64,000 nt of DNA from GCA-2720865 sp047630275 (GCA_047630275.1 JBLHVN010000003.1:496001-560000), one strand, 5' to 3'. Numbered from the stretch's first letter, positions 1-7,857 are shown. Program-made: numbers and translations. Notes: generated by a model from the sequence alone, not told the origin.

Positions 1-317
1 GCGGCTACGAACTCTCCTGAATCTTTCAAAAAGATGTAAAGCTTCTTTCCTTTAACTCCTTTTTCATTATCAAAAGTAACTACCCATTCATTTTTCTTCA
101 TTACAGACTTATCAAACTTTGAATTTATCCAAGAAGCCTCAATCTTTTTGGCCTTAACAAGCCTCTCAATATGGGTCCGTCCAATGACACCTGTTCTCTC
201 TTTCTTAATCTTTGGAGCCCCATGAGAATGTCCATGCCCGTGAGAGTGACCTCCACCGGGACCAGCAAAGCTAAGACTAGTTAATGAAAGTGTAATCAAA
301 ATAAATAATAATTTCAT
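1..317 (-). CDS. Histidine-rich exported protein, DUF6488-like (partial)
   Basis: The gene starts at ATG 317-315 and runs off the left edge, so only about 105 N-terminal residues are visible. It opens with a signal peptide (MKLLFILITLSLTSLSFA) followed by a GPGGGHSHGHGHSHG metal-binding-type stretch. A globular part follows with conserved-looking WVVTFDNEKG and KLYIFLKDSGEFVA, which resembles DUF6488 proteins that sit beside metal genes in marine bacteria. It lies 9 nt downstream of the HupE/UreJ-like gene and is probably the last gene of a three-gene operon. A periplasmic metal-binding role is inference from histidine content and context. Confidence 0.7.
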   Translation of the reverse strand, partial: MKLLFILITLSLTSLSFAGPGGGHSHGHGHSHGAPKIKKERTGVIGRTHIERLVKAKKIEASWINSKFDKSVMKKNEWVVTFDNEKGVKGKKLYIFLKDSGEFVA

Positions 318-326
318 AATTTTTCC

Positions 327-1097
327 TTATAAGTTATCGTGTGTATTCTTTGAGGGTTCATCTAACTTCATGTGATGGTGAAGATGATTATCTTCGCTAA
401 AGCCAAATTCATCCGGGCTAGAAGTATGCAAGTATCCATGCAGCTGCATTAACAAGAGCATAAACCCTGCTAAGATCAGCCCATCATTGGCAACTTTTGA
501 AATCTTCTTAAAGACATCAGTCTTCCTAATACTTGAGAGGAGCACCATCATAATGGCCAACGCTGCAATTTGCCCGAGCTCCACTCCGATATTAAAAGAA
601 ACAATTCTCATCAACATCTCCATCCCTTTTTCACCAAGAGGAAGTTGTTGAAGCCTAGTCGAGAGTCCAAAACCATGAATAAGCCCAAAGATAAAGACCA
701 TCTTCAAAAGATTCGGAGCCTTCTTCATCCCAAAGTAATTTTGAAATCCTTCGTTATTATCAAAGCCTTTATAACAAACACTAAGGGCAATAACGGCATC
801 AACTAACCAGTAGTTTGCGGTGATTCCCATAAAGGTTGCAAGGATCAACGTGATACTGTGTCCAAGCGTAAAGACACTTATAAACTTCACAATGTCTTTA
901 AAGGTCTTAAGAAAGAAGATGACCCCAAACAAGAATAATAAATGATCGTAACCCGTTATCATATGCTCAGCGCCAAGAAAGATATAGCGAAGGTAACCAC
1001 CTTCAATCATTGCTTGCCTGGCCTCTGCACTTATTCCGTGAGCAAACGTATTTGCAGACATAAATAAAGTAAGAAAGCCTAATAAAAATTTATACAT
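327..1097 (-). CDS. HupE/UreJ-2 family membrane protein
   Basis: This 256-residue protein has a signal peptide ending in AHG and about six membrane helices. The family signatures are visible: GYDHLLFLFGVIFF around residues 49-62, FTLGHSITL around 76-84, GLIHGFGLS around 138-146, and a late HGYLH. HupE/UreJ relatives are linked to nickel or other divalent-metal handling, but the HupE/UreJ-2 branch has no settled substrate. It ends in a histidine-rich tail (HLHHHMK). It lies between two histidine-rich exported proteins on the same strand (gaps of 42 and 9 nt), which supports a metal uptake or sensing operon. The metal itself cannot be read from the sequence. Confidence 0.8.
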   Translation of the reverse strand: MYKFLLGFLTLFMSANTFAHGISAEARQAMIEGGYLRYIFLGAEHMITGYDHLLFLFGVIFFLKTFKDIVKFISVFTLGHSITLILATFMGITANYWLVDAVIALSVCYKGFDNNEGFQNYFGMKKAPNLLKMVFIFGLIHGFGLSTRLQQLPLGEKGMEMLMRIVSFNIGVELGQIAALAIMMVLLSSIRKTDVFKKISKVANDGLILAGFMLLLMQLHGYLHTSSPDEFGFSEDNHLHHHMKLDEPSKNTHDNL

Positions 1098-1139
1098 AAT
1101 TTCTCCATATTAATTAGTTTATTTAAATAAAAGATTTAA

Positions 1140-1514
1140 CTAAGAAATAGGAGGCCTGAATATTCTTAAGAGATGTGGGTTTGATATAAAGTTCTTTATC
1201 GTTGGCCTCAAGAGAGGGCCAATACTGTTGACTCTAAATCTTAAATCTAGTGAACCGGCCAAGATTTTTATTTCAAGTTGCCCAAATTGAGTATGCTCAT
1301 GATTGTGTTCATGCTCTTCCCCATTCTCACTGTGCTTATGCCCATGAGTATGCTCGCTACCAGAATCATCAATATTGTCGTGCTTTGTTTGATTCACCTG
1401 AGAATAGAGCTCTAGATGACCAGAGATACTATCGGCCTTAAGAGGAGATCCTCCAAAGCCAGCAATACAAAGGCATAAGAATACATGAAAGATAGAGCTA
1501 AAATATTTATCCAT
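1140..1514 (-). CDS. Histidine/glutamate-rich exported protein of a metal operon
   Basis: This 124-residue protein begins with a hydrophobic N-terminal segment. Around residues 54-75 it has a dense His/Glu stretch (HTHGHKHSENGEEHEHNHEH), a pattern typical of periplasmic zinc, nickel or cobalt binding. The C-terminal third has no motif I recognise. It is the first gene of the minus-strand operon, and its start codon lies 6 nt from a 22-bp palindrome that could be the operator. I infer a metal-buffering or delivery role by analogy with ZrgA-like periplasmic proteins, but there is no clear homology to that family. Confidence 0.6.
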   Translation of the reverse strand: MDKYFSSIFHVFLCLCIAGFGGSPLKADSISGHLELYSQVNQTKHDNIDDSGSEHTHGHKHSENGEEHEHNHEHTQFGQLEIKILAGSLDLRFRVNSIGPLLRPTIKNFISNPHLLRIFRPPIS

Positions 1515-1520
1515 TAGATT

Positions 1521-1542
1521 TAGTCTATTTCAAAATAGACTA
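1521..1542. promoter_or_regulatory. 22-bp palindrome before metal operon (candidate operator)
   Basis: The arms TAGTCTATTT and AAATAGACTA are perfect 10-bp inverted repeats around a 2-bp centre (CA). They end 6 nt before the ATG of the histidine-rich gene. The geometry suits a dimeric metalloregulator such as Fur/Zur or ArsR/SmtB, but the sequence matches no consensus I can name. It overlaps where the ribosome site should be, so it could also act as an RNA hairpin. Confidence 0.55.
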
Positions 1543-1828
1543 GATTGGAATTTCAATAATAATGATCTTTAAATCAGGCTCTCTTTATCATGTAGTCTCT
1601 TTACACCTATACTACTAGAAGGCATCAGAACCTATAGATATTAACCACTTAGAGCGCCAACATCCAATATTATGAAGATTATTTATCCTATCTGACACTG
1701 TTGGTTAGCCTACCCCTGAGAACTGTCTAATATTTAACTACCCCTGAAAGTGTTTCAAAGAAACCAGTCCCCTCCTTTAGAGATGATAAAATCAAACCGC
1801 TTAGAATAACTATAATTTAAGGATTCCT
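1543..1828. other. Divergent intergenic region, no gene seen
   Basis: This region separates the minus-strand metal operon from the plus-strand ChaN-like gene. The only structure I see is a 10-bp direct repeat CTACCCCTGA at 1710-1719 and 1738-1747, 28 bp apart and therefore not quite in helical phase, upstream of the plus-strand gene. It could be a regulator site. No coding potential was recognised. Confidence 0.4.
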
Positions 1829-2695
1829 GTGACCTTTAAGATGCTCATTTTAATCTCTCTTTTTGCAGCTAATACGCTCCACGCTGCCTCAAATAGAATC
1901 TCTCTAGAGGAAGTAGAGAGCTGCCAAATAGGTACTAAGACCTCAGAGCTACAGACTGCAGATCAGATTCTTGAAACTGTCGTCAACAATGACCCTGATA
2001 CTATTTTCTTCGGGGAGAATCACAGACAGGGATTAAAGTCTTTTTATAAATCATCAATCGAGAAGATTCGCCAAACAGATGAGAGATTCAATTGCCTGTT
2101 CTTAGAAATGGATGAGGAGTCGCAAGAGATCTTTAACTTGATTTCAGTCAAAGGTAGTTTAGAAGATCAATATAAACAGCTTGGCTCCCTTTTAAAAGAG
2201 TTAAAGATTGATACCCCCTACAGCAATATGGCGAAGGCGCTCTTCCTCAGAAAGGAAACAGGAATTAAGCTCTTTGCTGTCGATTTAAATAAGGAAATAC
2301 CAAAGCAATATCAGGTTACTCAAGCGGAGTTAAATCTTTTAACAAAAGCAAAAAGAGAGAAGTTATTAAAGAGAATATATAAGTGGGCGATTGCCGGAGC
2401 AGTAAAACGAAATGAGCATATGAGTCATCGGATAGAAGAGCTCCTTAACAGTTCTGAATGTCAAAAAGGAATAATGATTGTTGGAAAAGCTCATCTCAAA
2501 ATAAATAAACATGCCAAAAAGCTAATCCCCCTTCAATTGAGTTTAGCTAAGACCTACCAAGTTTCAACAATAGATATCTCGGGCGTTATGAAACCAATGA
2601 ACGATCAAAAGCCACTTTGCAGTAAGTCCCCTCAACATGGGTTTGGAAGTTTTCAAAGTTCTAATTCCGCTTGGATTATTGCCCCCGATCTTTAA
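1829..2695 (+). CDS. Exported ChaN/TraB-fold protein
   Basis: This is a 288-residue protein with a signal peptide (ending near LHAAS). Two motifs characterise the ChaN/EreA/TraB superfamily: FFGENHRQ around residues 60-67 with a downstream LFLEMDEE, and IMIVGKAHLK around 215-224. Members include haem-binding ChaN lipoproteins and metal-dependent hydrolases, so a metal- or haem-related exported role is plausible. The specific substrate cannot be deduced. The start is GTG 1829, preceded by AAGGA at a good distance; an internal ATG at 1841 is the alternative. The gene faces away from the metal operon. Confidence 0.6.
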   Translation: MTFKMLILISLFAANTLHAASNRISLEEVESCQIGTKTSELQTADQILETVVNNDPDTIFFGENHRQGLKSFYKSSIEKIRQTDERFNCLFLEMDEESQEIFNLISVKGSLEDQYKQLGSLLKELKIDTPYSNMAKALFLRKETGIKLFAVDLNKEIPKQYQVTQAELNLLTKAKREKLLKRIYKWAIAGAVKRNEHMSHRIEELLNSSECQKGIMIVGKAHLKINKHAKKLIPLQLSLAKTYQVSTIDISGVMKPMNDQKPLCSKSPQHGFGSFQSSNSAWIIAPDL

Positions 2696-2762
2696 AAGGG
2701 TACGTGATACCTTTTTTGGGAGTAATGATTACTATTTTAAATAGTATCACGTACCCTTTTTA
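2694..2762 (+). terminator. Long-stem hairpin after ChaN-like gene
   Basis: The 17-nt arm AAAAGGGTACGTGATAC, starting at the stop codon, is repeated inverted as GTATCACGTACCCTTTT and followed by T-rich DNA. The loop of about 33 nt is long for an intrinsic terminator, so a small palindromic repeat element doing the terminator's work is also possible. Confidence 0.6.
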
Positions 2763-2811
2763 TACCCTTTTTCAAATATACAAGTAACCAGGTACCTATT
2801 AAGATAGTGCC
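2763..2811 (+). promoter_or_regulatory. Stranded original mutM leader
   Basis: This AT-rich 49 bp sits directly before the leftmost copy of the mutM start (ATG 2812). If the array arose by insertion into mutM, this is the leader that once drove the gene, now about 22.9 kb from it. It contains CAGGTACCT, which also occurs in the palindrome just after mutM at 26543. Promoter elements are not clear enough to place. Confidence 0.45.
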
Positions 2812-2829
2812 ATGCCCGAACTACCCGAA
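2812..2829 (+). repeat. attL: copy of the mutM start (ATG + core)
   Basis: ATGCCCGAACTACCCGAA is identical to the first codons of mutM (PELPE) at 25728-25744 and to the copy at 20647-20664. After it the sequence departs from mutM into element DNA (CCTATCTAAC). It marks the left boundary of the integrated array. Confidence 0.85.
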
Positions 2830-2955
2830 CCTATCTAACTAGTTCTCAAGCTCTCTTTTAAAAACGTTCACTTACTAGAAATAGAGACGCTTTCTGTGAT
2901 TTTTGGATTTCATTTTAGTTAATGGGACTTCACGTTGGTTCATTTATCGGGTGGA
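2830..2955 (+). repeat. Left-end direct repeat, copy 1
   Basis: It aligns throughout with 3985-4111 (copy 2) and more loosely with 20665-20783 (copy 3). The best conserved block is GGATTTCATTTTAGTTAATG followed by GGACTTCACGTT, then GTTCA and GGGTGG. This looks like the recombinase/accessory-protein binding end of the island family. Confidence 0.75.
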
Positions 2956-2973
2956 AATACAAAAGGGATCAAA

Positions 2974-3885
2974 TCAAAATATAAATCCTAGGTCGAGTCC
3001 ATAAACTAGCGCAAGATTATTAGTCGAGGAAACAATTCCTCTTTCATTGTCAACATCTATGTAAAGTCCCCCAAAACTGGGCTTAAAAAATATCCCTAAA
3101 GAATTCGGCAGTTGAATGTTCATTGAAATTATAGCCGTTGAAATGATTCCTATTTCTTTTTTGTTTGAAGTACCGCCTAACAAGTCTAATTGAAATGTAA
3201 TTCCCGTCGATTTTCTTTCATTAATGTTTTTGAATGGAGGAACAATAAGAAACTGCAATGAAGGGCCAATTAGAAAGAATGCCCCTTCTTTTCTAGACTT
3301 CCTTTCTGCGAAACCGACTCTGTCGCTTAAATGATAATACCCAAACCTTGCTGATATGCCATATGATCTTTTCTTTGGACTTTTTTCTCTCAAGAAAAAT
3401 GAGTAATTTAATGAATTCAAACTCCCTTTTCTAACTTCTCGAAGCTCCCCCGCTGAAGGTTCTCGATTTTCTCCATTAATTAAAAGGCTACCAATAGTTA
3501 AGTAATGATCAATCTCAACTGAGTCTTCTTCGCTAAAAGCTTTATAAGCAAGTGTAGGAAAATAAGGAATCCATGCGAAAACCACGACCAAACCAACAAT
3601 CGCAAATACGACTAAGGCAGCTTCTTTCCCATTACCTATTCCACTTAGGTTTGCACTAGGAACAGGTTTTCCTGCATTTGTAGCTTTACTTTTCTCGGCT
3701 GCTTTTATGAGTTTCTTTTTGTCTTCTTCTTTTTTTGTTTTTCTTTCCTTCACATCTGCTTGAGCAATCAACTTTGAAAACTTCGACGGCTCAACCTGAA
3801 TGACTCTGGCGCCATTAAGCTCTATTGCATTTAAGTCAGCGGTCAATAGAACCAATGTGATTATAAAATGATTCAACTTTTTCAT
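2974..3885 (-). CDS. Exported protein with membrane helix, unknown function
   Basis: This 303-residue protein has a signal peptide (to about residue 19), a charged Lys/Glu-rich stretch (about 45-70), a strong hydrophobic helix around residues 89-107, and a C-terminal half rich in alternating polar/apolar segments (GISARFGYYHL, GITFQLDLLGG, LGIFFKPSFGGLYIDV). That half ends in a phenylalanine (GLDLGFIF), as outer-membrane beta-barrels often do. No family is recognised. It is the only gene of remnant element E1 and is transcribed away from mutM. An outer-membrane cargo protein is the best inference. Confidence 0.5.
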   Translation of the reverse strand: MKKLNHFIITLVLLTADLNAIELNGARVIQVEPSKFSKLIAQADVKERKTKKEEDKKKLIKAAEKSKATNAGKPVPSANLSGIGNGKEAALVVFAIVGLVVVFAWIPYFPTLAYKAFSEEDSVEIDHYLTIGSLLINGENREPSAGELREVRKGSLNSLNYSFFLREKSPKKRSYGISARFGYYHLSDRVGFAERKSRKEGAFFLIGPSLQFLIVPPFKNINERKSTGITFQLDLLGGTSNKKEIGIISTAIISMNIQLPNSLGIFFKPSFGGLYIDVDNERGIVSSTNNLALVYGLDLGFIF

Positions 3886-3976
3886 CTTTAAATTGTATCA
3901 GCATTTTCTGAATTTCGAAGAAAATGGTAAACGCACAGCTAATTCACAAAAGAGTCGCGAAGCGTCATAATTATTT

Positions 3977-4113
3977 ATGCCCGACCTATCCAACTAACCC
4001 TCACGCCCTCTAAAAAAAAGTTTACTTACAAGAAACAAAAGCGTTTCCTTTAAATTCTGGATTTCATTTTAGTTAATGGGACTTCACGTTCGTTCACAAG
4101 TTGGGTGGGAATA
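3977..4113 (+). repeat. Damaged att copy and E2 left-end repeat
   Basis: ATGCCCGACCTATCCAAC matches the 2812 site except that 9 bp of the core (ACTACCCGA) are missing, so it is probably no longer a recombination site. The following 120 bp repeat the E1 left end. It closes with GGTGGGAATA at 4104-4113, a diverged match to the GGCGGGAYTG repeats found at the right end of this element. Confidence 0.75.
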
Positions 4114-4581
4114 AAGAGAAGTTAAGGACGAACAAACACCATATTTAAAATTCGGCCCCTTATAATTCTATATTATATGAGGTAACTCTCCCTTCCGAAG
4201 AAAAATTTAAGAAAGTTTTGTGAGAAAAGCTATACTTCTATATAGAGATATCAGATTAGGAATAAACTGATTTGGCATTTGGTTTTTAACCATTTGTAGG
4301 GGTTAGCGCAGTCGGTGAACTGTAATAATTTTTTCATTTTGTAATGCGTTTCCATTTATTCTCCTATAGATAAAGTTAAGAGACTTTCTTAAAATGGCCG
4401 CATGATAAACAAAGGAGCGCCGCTAAAGCGCAGCACAGAAAGTCACTAATATTGCGTAAAAATAAATTATTTTTTGAAGTGATTATTTGGAATTAGTGAT
4501 TCAGGAGCGTAGCGACTTTAGTTCAATAATTAGCCACCGTGCCGGAAAATTCATAACAATTTACGCGACCAAATAATAAAA
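4114..4581. other. Non-coding left end of E2
   Basis: About 470 bp without a credible gene. It includes an inverted pair TCACTAAT near 4442 and ATTAGTGA near 4493. There is also a stretch near 4299 (GGGGTTAGCGCAGTCGGTGA) that resembles the 5' quarter of a tRNA but has no matching remainder. The HEPN gene ends at its right edge; no clear terminator was found. Confidence 0.4.
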
Positions 4582-5826
4582 TTAGTCTTTTTCTCTTAAG
4601 GGGTTCTCATTCTCTTCAAAGTCAATTTCATCCGTGACATCCCTATAAACAGCAGGTGGCGAATTTTCTATTTTAAGATTGTATTTAATAGAGTTCTTCT
4701 GAAAGCGCTCTTCGACAAATCCAGTAAAATTAAGAGCGACATCATAAGCTAAAGTAGCTTGAGACTTAGTTGGATACCACCCTCTGTGCGTACTACGATT
4801 CCGAAGCCGGTAGCAATACCTCCAATACTGATAAGCATATTGAGGTGTCGCATTTTTAGATTTTGTGTCAAACATATCCTTTCCCAAGTTCTTAGGAAGC
4901 CAATGATTAACTAAATCAGAAAAGTTAAGAGATTCTGACTTTCTGATAGCTTCTTCGTTACTTATTCCCTTTCCTACGGAAACCTTTACATAAACATCAT
5001 ACAGATATGTTTCTACATAGGTTTGAATTGTTACCACGCAGCCTCGAAAATCCCCCCAATTCAAGTACTTTCGAGCAAGAACTTTATTTGTATGTTTAAC
5101 AATTAAGGAATAAAAGTCTTTTTCCTCACTTGATCTCCTACTATATTCATTAAATTCAGCAAGTGATAATTCACGTGATAAGCGGTCTTTACGATTGTCA
5201 TAAAGGTAGTTAATAACCCCTTTAATTTCTTTCAGATCAGGAGAAAATATCTGCACTGGAATAAATGCCGATGTATTTTCATCGTGCAGTTGATCAGCAA
5301 AAATATCTTCAGTTGCAGCTATATAGGTGTTTAAGGTTACGTTTAATGAATTCATGGCTGATATAAACATGAAGTACAAGATTTCTTCACCTATATCTTC
5401 AGGCTTAAACACTGACGAAAAAACAAAAGCCGTTACAATCATCCCTTTCGTTGTAAAGATTTTTCTACCTATTGGGTTATACTTAATCTCATAATGATCG
5501 ACGACTTTGAAAGTAAAAGCTATCGCCAGCTTCGTGTCTTCGTAATGACCTGAAAAATTAATAATATCTTCGATTCTCTCTACCCTAAGGTCGAATGGTA
5601 GATAGAATTCAAATGCAATAGCCGAAGTAGGCTTATAGAAAAGTTTGTCACATTTATCCAACAACATCTGCCTACATTTATCCTCTTTCCATAATGGTTT
5701 AACCATTCTTTTGGCAAACCTTATCGTTTCCTTTTCAGCATCTCCTTCCGCAACAGAGATAAAATCATCTGGTAACTTTCCAAATAAAGCATTCTTCAAA
5801 TATTGCCATCTTACACTCAAAGACAC
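4582..5826 (-). CDS. HEPN-domain protein of the HAM1-SIR2-dNK defence operon
   Basis: In this 414-residue protein, roughly residues 255-375 look like a HEPN domain. A helix GCVVTIQTYVETYLYDVYVK is followed by YRLRNRSTHRGWYP, which supplies the R-x4-H motif used by HEPN ribonucleases. The first 230 residues are a separate alpha/beta region I do not recognise, perhaps a sensor comparable in layout to ApeA-type proteins. The start is GTG 5826. It lies 21 nt after the kinase gene and is the last gene of the operon. I infer an RNase effector or regulator acting with the SIR2/HAM1 pair, although it could be an independent defence gene. Confidence 0.6.
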   Translation of the reverse strand: MSLSVRWQYLKNALFGKLPDDFISVAEGDAEKETIRFAKRMVKPLWKEDKCRQMLLDKCDKLFYKPTSAIAFEFYLPFDLRVERIEDIINFSGHYEDTKLAIAFTFKVVDHYEIKYNPIGRKIFTTKGMIVTAFVFSSVFKPEDIGEEILYFMFISAMNSLNVTLNTYIAATEDIFADQLHDENTSAFIPVQIFSPDLKEIKGVINYLYDNRKDRLSRELSLAEFNEYSRRSSEEKDFYSLIVKHTNKVLARKYLNWGDFRGCVVTIQTYVETYLYDVYVKVSVGKGISNEEAIRKSESLNFSDLVNHWLPKNLGKDMFDTKSKNATPQYAYQYWRYCYRLRNRSTHRGWYPTKSQATLAYDVALNFTGFVEERFQKNSIKYNLKIENSPPAVYRDVTDEIDFEENENPLREKD

Positions 5827-5847
5827 TAATAACCGCCACTGTTAAAG

Positions 5848-6438
5848 TTAATAAGAGGTATTTATAATTTCTAAAGCTTTAGTTAAAACCTCATCAGCCT
5901 TTAAATTATTCGTGTTTAGCGAATGAATATTTTGTCCTTCATTAATTAGAGTTTCAGTAAGCTTCGAGTAACCTTTAGATAAGTTAATTAGAAATTTTTC
6001 ATCTATTTCTCTCTCATACTCTCGGCCTCTTTGACTAATTCGCGATAGTAGATTCTCAACATCTGTTTCCAGATAAATAATTAAGCCTACTCTTGAAAGG
6101 ATATTTTTTAGGTCAGCACTTTTTAATTTATATTTTGCTAACTCTTCAGCATTCATTCTAAAAGGTTCATTTGAATAATTCGCAAATATATCAGTCTCCC
6201 ACAATGTTCTATCAAGAACTCCTCCATTTACTCCAGCAAGACAGTGACTTGAAAAACGATGCGACAGCATCAATTCGTGAAAACAATATGTCCATCGCCT
6301 GGGTTCTGAATAATAACTCTCGAAAAGCGGGTTTCCATCAGCATTTTCCATATGCGATTCTATATTTAGCTCCTCTGCTAAACGAGAGACCAGCGTGGAT
6401 TTGCCACTTCCTATATTTCCCAAAACACAAATATACAT
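5848..6438 (-). CDS. Deoxynucleoside kinase-family protein
   Basis: This 196-residue P-loop kinase of the deoxynucleoside kinase family has a Walker A at residues 7-14 (GNIGSGKS). The substrate-site pattern follows (HMENADGNPLFESYY), then LDRTLWETDIFA (the DRS/ERS position) and a LID-type RGREYEREI near residue 136. These enzymes transfer phosphate from ATP to deoxynucleosides. Its start overlaps the SIR2 stop by one base (TAATG), so the two are translationally coupled. Within a HAM1-SIR2 operon the natural inference is that it makes or amplifies a modified-nucleotide alarm signal, or removes it. Housekeeping salvage is less likely given the setting. Confidence 0.75.
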   Translation of the reverse strand: MYICVLGNIGSGKSTLVSRLAEELNIESHMENADGNPLFESYYSEPRRWTYCFHELMLSHRFSSHCLAGVNGGVLDRTLWETDIFANYSNEPFRMNAEELAKYKLKSADLKNILSRVGLIIYLETDVENLLSRISQRGREYEREIDEKFLINLSKGYSKLTETLINEGQNIHSLNTNNLKADEVLTKALEIINTSY

Positions 6439-7253
6439 TAGCTCTCTCCACTTACTGCTTTCAGAAAATCCGTTAAACTTTGTTCAGGATCTGGAGATTC
6501 ACCAATAATTGGAATAATATGACGTTCTCTTAACAATGTTTCTTGAATAGGGTTTGGAGAATTTAAGAAAATATATGATTGATTCTTAGAGTTAATATCA
6601 TTGTCTGATTGAAGTTTGTTTAATTTAAATAACAAATATCTAACATTAATGTCAGACAGGCTATATCCAATAAACAATATTTTGTATGTAAGCGAATCGG
6701 ACCTGAATCTTATATCTAGAGGGTTTTCAAAATTAAATCGCTCAAAGTAACTTGTTTCCGTCAATACGATATCATCAGGTTTTTCTAAATCGCCGTGATA
6801 CTTAATGATCTGAGTAGCCTCTGAAGAAGGTCTTTTCTGTAAGTCTAATAATCCTTTAACTACTGATATTTTTTGACCTAATCTTTGATGTGCAATTTCG
6901 ATCCATCTGTCATAATTAGTCGTATATATAATCGGGAACCCTATTTTGACTATTAGTCGATGAACCTCTGAATTATCAGATTTTGCTTCATCTTCATGCC
7001 AACTATTATCTAATTTTTTGCAAAGAGAACTTAGAGATTTTTTTTGTATTTTATAGTACTCAGCAAGTTCTAAAAAACTTCCTTGTCGCATAAATATTTC
7101 TTCATCAAATTCAAGTTCAGAGGCGAAGTCTCTCATTAGATCGGACCAAGATGGTAATCCCAAAATCCTAGATACTCCTGAACCAACGAAGAGGATAACC
7201 TCTTTATTCAAAATAGCTCTCTTTAACTCTTTTAAATTTTCATCATTTTCCAT
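6438..7253 (-). CDS. SIR2-family protein, probable NAD-depleting effector
   Basis: A 271-residue SIR2 domain of the defence type. Visible are the NAD-binding VGSGVSRILGLPSW (about residues 25-38), TTNYDRW (about 120), the catalytic-type YHGDL (about 153), and GYSLSDINVRYLL near 195. No zinc-binding cysteine quartet of true deacetylases is seen, so NAD hydrolysis is the expected activity. I chose ATG 7253 because AAGGAAG precedes it by about 6 nt; a longer frame to 7289 has no such site. The gene overlaps the HAM1 gene by 11 nt and the kinase gene by 1 nt. Confidence 0.8.
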   Translation of the reverse strand: MENDENLKELKRAILNKEVILFVGSGVSRILGLPSWSDLMRDFASELEFDEEIFMRQGSFLELAEYYKIQKKSLSSLCKKLDNSWHEDEAKSDNSEVHRLIVKIGFPIIYTTNYDRWIEIAHQRLGQKISVVKGLLDLQKRPSSEATQIIKYHGDLEKPDDIVLTETSYFERFNFENPLDIRFRSDSLTYKILFIGYSLSDINVRYLLFKLNKLQSDNDINSKNQSYIFLNSPNPIQETLLRERHIIPIIGESPDPEQSLTDFLKAVSGES

Positions 7254-7821
7254 TAAATCTTCCTTGCTGATCTTTTGCAAAACTCTCAAGGGCTTTCTTT
7301 CTCATTGAAATTTTGTTTTTTTCATCTTGTCCCATTTCAGCGAAAGTTAAAGACTGACCTTCTGGTATAAAAATCATATCCCATTGAAAGCCATCACTGC
7401 CTCTCGGCTCACTTGAAACCGTTCCATTTATAGATCCCTCATAAAAAAATGTTTTCTTTCCATCACAAAAGCCAACATAACTTCTAGCAATCACCGTTTG
7501 AGAGTTCTGTCCAAATAGTTTCGTAAAGTTTTCCAAATCAGACTCATCAGAAGTAATTTTTTTCCAAAATATTTGAGTTAAACCTCCAGGAAAGCCATTA
7601 AGTTCTGATAACTCAAGCCCTGTATGTTCAACTAAGATTGGTCGTCTAGTCATTTCAAAGGCTTTATAAAGTTTATCTTTTACAATAAGAGACATATCGT
7701 CGGTCTGAAGTTCTTCAATTTTTTTTTCAAAAGGCTTTGCAATGATCCCAAATGGTTCTAGCAATTTGACTGTCTCTTCAATTTTTCCATGATTTCTAGA
7801 AACAAAATATACTTCCTTCAA
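7243..7821 (-). CDS. HAM1/RdgB-like nucleotide-binding protein, catalysis probably lost
   Basis: A 192-residue protein with the whole HAM1 (inosine triphosphatase) fold: SRNHGKIEE at residues 8-16, VEHTGLELSELNGFPGG near 69-85, ARSYVGFCDG, and GFQWDMIFIPEG followed by TFAEMGQDEKNKISMRKKAL. Active family members have D-D-S-G and S-H-R at two of these places. Here the general-base aspartate is replaced by His (E-H-T-G) and the SHR histidine by Met. That pattern suggests binding without hydrolysis. As first gene of the operon, directly before SIR2, it resembles KomB of the Kongming system, a HAM1 protein that senses dITP and acts with a SIR2 NADase. Confidence 0.75.
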   Translation of the reverse strand: MKEVYFVSRNHGKIEETVKLLEPFGIIAKPFEKKIEELQTDDMSLIVKDKLYKAFEMTRRPILVEHTGLELSELNGFPGGLTQIFWKKITSDESDLENFTKLFGQNSQTVIARSYVGFCDGKKTFFYEGSINGTVSSEPRGSDGFQWDMIFIPEGQSLTFAEMGQDEKNKISMRKKALESFAKDQQGRFNGK

Positions 7822-7857
7822 GTCAGGCTCCTCTAGAAAAGACGGACAAGGAACCGT

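Larger units (their letters stand above)
2813..3976. mobile_element. Remnant element E1 at mutM (no integrase left)
   Basis: This is a short relic between the leftmost att copy and the damaged att at 3977. Its left 120 bp are clearly homologous to the left end of E2, including a TTTCATTTTAGTTAATGGGA block followed by CTTCACGTT. It keeps one exported-protein gene and has no integrase, so it cannot move on its own. It may be the left part of an older element whose middle and right end were deleted. Confidence 0.7.

Noticed and set aside
4299..4325. tRNA-like 5' fragment
   Set aside because: It resembles only the D-arm side; no anticodon arm or T-arm follows, so it is not a tRNA gene.
6438..7289. 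Longer SIR2 start at 7289
   Set aside because: It would overlap the HAM1 gene by 47 nt without a ribosome site, whereas ATG 7253 has AAGGAAG at the right distance.
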